36,829 nt of DNA from Anaerolineales bacterium HSG25. Lineage in GTDB: Bacteria > Chloroflexota > Anaerolineae > 4572-78 > J111. Location of the stretch: assembly GCA_030377865.1 (NCBI GenBank), contig JAUCGA010000054.1, positions 1 to 36,829 of the forward strand, read 5' to 3'. Shown piece after piece: positions 34,967 through 36,829 of the stretch (its first letter is position 1; every line of letters starts with the position of its first letter). The translations under genes and the position numbers were made by a program. Under the pieces are notes generated by a model, which saw only the letters and a list, made by a program, of their open reading frames with translations, did not search any database and had not been told where the DNA came from.

Positions 34967-35301
34967 TTATTTTTAGCTCAATATTAGGTTCGTTAGCCAC
35001 AATCTCTCTGCTAGTTCTGTTTTTTATTTTGGCTAAACTATCGAAACGGTTTGGTGGTGTGGTAAAGATGGAGCCAATCTATTGGTTTTATTACCCTGCT
35101 ATGGGTATTATGGGTTTTAGCCTTTTGACTCAGCTTATTGTAGCTGGAGCAAACATAGAACCTGATAATGTACCACCTATTATTCAAAACGCATGGTTTC
35201 TTTTTTCCTTTTATTACCTACCCCTAACGATTGGGTTGACCATCAGTGCTTATGTTACCTGGCGTTATTGGAGTTGGTTGGTTACAGAGCATAATCTGTA
35301 A
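34963..35301 (+). CDS. Small membrane protein B of the KaiC-like operon
   Basis: 112 residues with three predicted helices (about 3-24, 41-63, 77-100) and a short basic loop KLSKRFGG. It starts with GTG, with AGGAGA 6 bases upstream, overlapping the previous stop. No family recognised. It resembles its neighbour in size and topology, although sequence similarity is not obvious. Possibly forms a heteromeric membrane partner with it. Confidence 0.7.
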   Translation: MIIFSSILGSLATISLLVLFFILAKLSKRFGGVVKMEPIYWFYYPAMGIMGFSLLTQLIVAGANIEPDNVPPIIQNAWFLFSFYYLPLTIGLTISAYVTWRYWSWLVTEHNL

Positions 35302-35329
35302 CCAATCTATTCGTTTGAGATTGAGCCGA

Positions 35330-36409
35330 ATGAGTATAAACAACCACAGTTCCTCTCATGATTTGAGATCCATAATATTTAATCTGCCCAAAGTTGAGCT
35401 ACATCGCCATCTCGAAGGAAGTTTACGCCTCGCCACGTTATCTGAAATTGCCTATGAAAACGGGGTCGATTTACCGACAATGGATCCTGAAGAGCTACGA
35501 CCTTATGTACAGGTTGTTGAGGAAGATGATCCTGATTTTAAAGGCTTTTTAGCTAAATTTAGCCTGCTCCGTCGTTTTTACTCTAGCCGAGAAGCCGTTA
35601 TGCGAGTAGCCTATGAAGCGGTTGCCGATGCCGCCGCTGATAATATTCGTTACCTAGAGCTACGCTTCAACCCTGTTGCCTTGGCTCTTAATCAAGGATT
35701 TAGCTTTGAGGATGTAACCGATTGGGTTATAGAAGCGGTTGACCAAGCGAGTTTAGACCACCAAATTGAAGTCCGACTCATCGTTTTGATTAACCGGATG
35801 GAGCCGCAATACGCGCCGGAACTAACCGAAATAGCCGTCGCCAAACAAGACAAGGGAATTGTGGGTTTGGATTTGGCCGGAGATGAAGAAGCCTATGGTG
35901 ATGTAACAGGTCTAATTAAGGTGTTTCAATGGGCAAAAGCAGAGGGGTTATTTGTGACAGTTCATGCCGCCGAAGCAGGGCCACCCAGTAACATTACCAG
36001 CGCGGTCGAAAAACTTGGCGCAGAGCGGATTGGGCATGGCGTACAAGCCATGCGGAGCATGGAAGTGATTGATTTAATTAGAAAAAAGAACATCACTTTA
36101 GAAATGTGTCCGACCAGTAATCTACAAACTGGCATTGTCGGGCGACTTCATCAGCACCCAGTTTACGCCTACCACCAACTCGGTATCCCCGTTACCATTA
36201 ACACCGACGACCCCTCAATTTGTAACATCACCCTAACAGACGAGTTTATCGTCGCCACCCGCGGTATCGGCATGCCACTCCGTATTTTACCCGACATTAT
36301 CCTCAACGCGGCCAAAGCCGCCTTTTTACGCGAACCAGAAAAGACACGCCTCGTTAACTGGTTCCGTAAAGCCCTCAATGAAACCTTCATCATCTCATCG
36401 CTAGAATAA
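35330..36409 (+). CDS. add: Adenosine deaminase
   Basis: Hydrolyses adenosine to inosine and ammonia, using one zinc; cytoplasmic purine salvage. The zinc site is visible: His-Arg-His in KVELHRHLEGSL at about residues 20-30, VHAAEAGPPSNI with the third His and the catalytic Glu, RIGHGVQA, and the Asp pair in NTDDPSICN. At 359 residues it matches the family. The frame opens at 35246 inside the preceding gene, but ATG 35330 gives a normal N-terminus just before the catalytic core. It follows the small membrane gene by 28 bases and may share its transcript. Confidence 0.92.
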   Translation: MSINNHSSSHDLRSIIFNLPKVELHRHLEGSLRLATLSEIAYENGVDLPTMDPEELRPYVQVVEEDDPDFKGFLAKFSLLRRFYSSREAVMRVAYEAVADAAADNIRYLELRFNPVALALNQGFSFEDVTDWVIEAVDQASLDHQIEVRLIVLINRMEPQYAPELTEIAVAKQDKGIVGLDLAGDEEAYGDVTGLIKVFQWAKAEGLFVTVHAAEAGPPSNITSAVEKLGAERIGHGVQAMRSMEVIDLIRKKNITLEMCPTSNLQTGIVGRLHQHPVYAYHQLGIPVTINTDDPSICNITLTDEFIVATRGIGMPLRILPDIILNAAKAAFLREPEKTRLVNWFRKALNETFIISSLE

Positions 36410-36547
36410 ATTCTCAGTATCAGGCATGCTAATTAAATAAGATTTTTTCGACAGGATTAACAAGATTAAACTGATTTACGGCGCGTCAGTTTCCAGCCGA
36501 CATATTGGCTGGAAGACCTATCACCAAAGCAATAGCCGTTTCACGAG

Positions 36548-36699
36548 GGTAGTGCTGACATGTTGACTGATAGCCTGCTCAATGTCATTCTGAGCAGAAG
36601 GCGAAGAATCAGATTGAATCTACCTAGATTCGGGTAATGAGACCCTTCGCACAATACGCTCAGGGTGACATGTCCATCAGTCAATGATGCAACACTACC
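36548..36699. mobile_element. MITE-like element B, copy 2, uninterrupted (152 bp)
   Basis: Ends match copy 1 (GGTAGTGCTGACATGTTGAC ... CAATGATGCAACACTACC). It contains the arms TCATTCTGAGC and GCTCAGGGTGACATG, partly palindromic. It gives the empty-site sequence for the nested insertion in copy 1. The gap 36410-36734 contains only this and an AGGATTAACAAGATT type stretch near 36453. Confidence 0.8.
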
Positions 36700-36734
36700 T
36701 AACTGAAATTACGGTGTAGTGGGTTTTTACAAAA

Positions 36735-36829
36735 TTATACCAAAGAGGCATCCAAGGAAGGTGGTTCGCATCCATAGCGTTGCAACACCTGTTCAGGAGG
36801 GTCACCCCCAGGGGGTGCCCCCCGGAAAG
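36735..36829 (-). CDS. Possible 3' end of a gene cut by the window edge
   Basis: On the minus strand an open frame enters from the edge and ends at TAA, reading GDPPEQVLQRYGCEPPSL then DASLV. It looks codon-like but is only 30 residues. A C/G-rich palindrome (GGGTCACCCCCAGGGGGTGCC) overlaps it, so it may be chance. No family recognised. Confidence 0.3.
   Translation of the reverse strand, partial: FRGAPPGGDPPEQVLQRYGCEPPSLDASLV

Overview
The window looks like a piece of a Chloroflexota chromosome, probably Anaerolineae or a neighbouring class. This is inferred from gene content: YfhO-type membrane proteins, TPR-rich signalling proteins, a KaiC-like ATPase operon, tungsten aldehyde oxidoreductase, and moderate GC. 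No rRNA, tRNA or CRISPR array is visible. About 20 genes are separated by intergenic regions packed with short palindromes and MITE-like elements, some of which have entered genes.

Region 1 (1-9788, + strand): an AAA-type ATPase with a C-terminal PD-(D/E)XK domain, a membrane-anchored TPR protein, and a tight three-gene unit. The unit holds a TPR histidine kinase, a receiver protein fused to a TOPRIM nuclease-like domain, and a cytoplasmic sulfatase. The kinase/receiver-TOPRIM pair resembles the Detocs class of defensive two-component systems and is the best candidate for an unusual system here.

Region 2 (10262-16507, + strand): an orphan sugar-type solute-binding lipoprotein, a large hybrid histidine kinase with PAS and receiver domains, and an SGNH-type hydrolase.

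Region 3 (16504-28647, - strand): a 50-residue ORF, a giant YfhO/flippase fusion, two tandem paralogous AAA ATPases plus a truncated third copy, a polyprenol-phosphate mannosyltransferase-like enzyme, and a MoaD-like protein followed by aldehyde:ferredoxin oxidoreductase. The fusion and the mannosyltransferase suggest envelope glycan assembly, now split by the duplicated ATPase cassette.

Region 4 (29462-36409, + strand): gyrA, cdsA, a winged-helix protein, a KaiC-like ATPase, two small membrane proteins and adenosine deaminase. The last five or six genes are nearly contiguous or overlapping and are probably one operon.

The most striking non-coding signal is a set of nine palindromes. Each is exactly 33 bp, with 15-nt arms and a 3-nt loop, starting with A and ending with T, but the arm sequences differ. 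One lies in frame inside the YfhO/flippase gene. At least four MITE-like families occur as well, and one copy is nested inside another family, which the two copies of the host element reveal by comparison. All product names come from reading motifs by eye; no database search was run.
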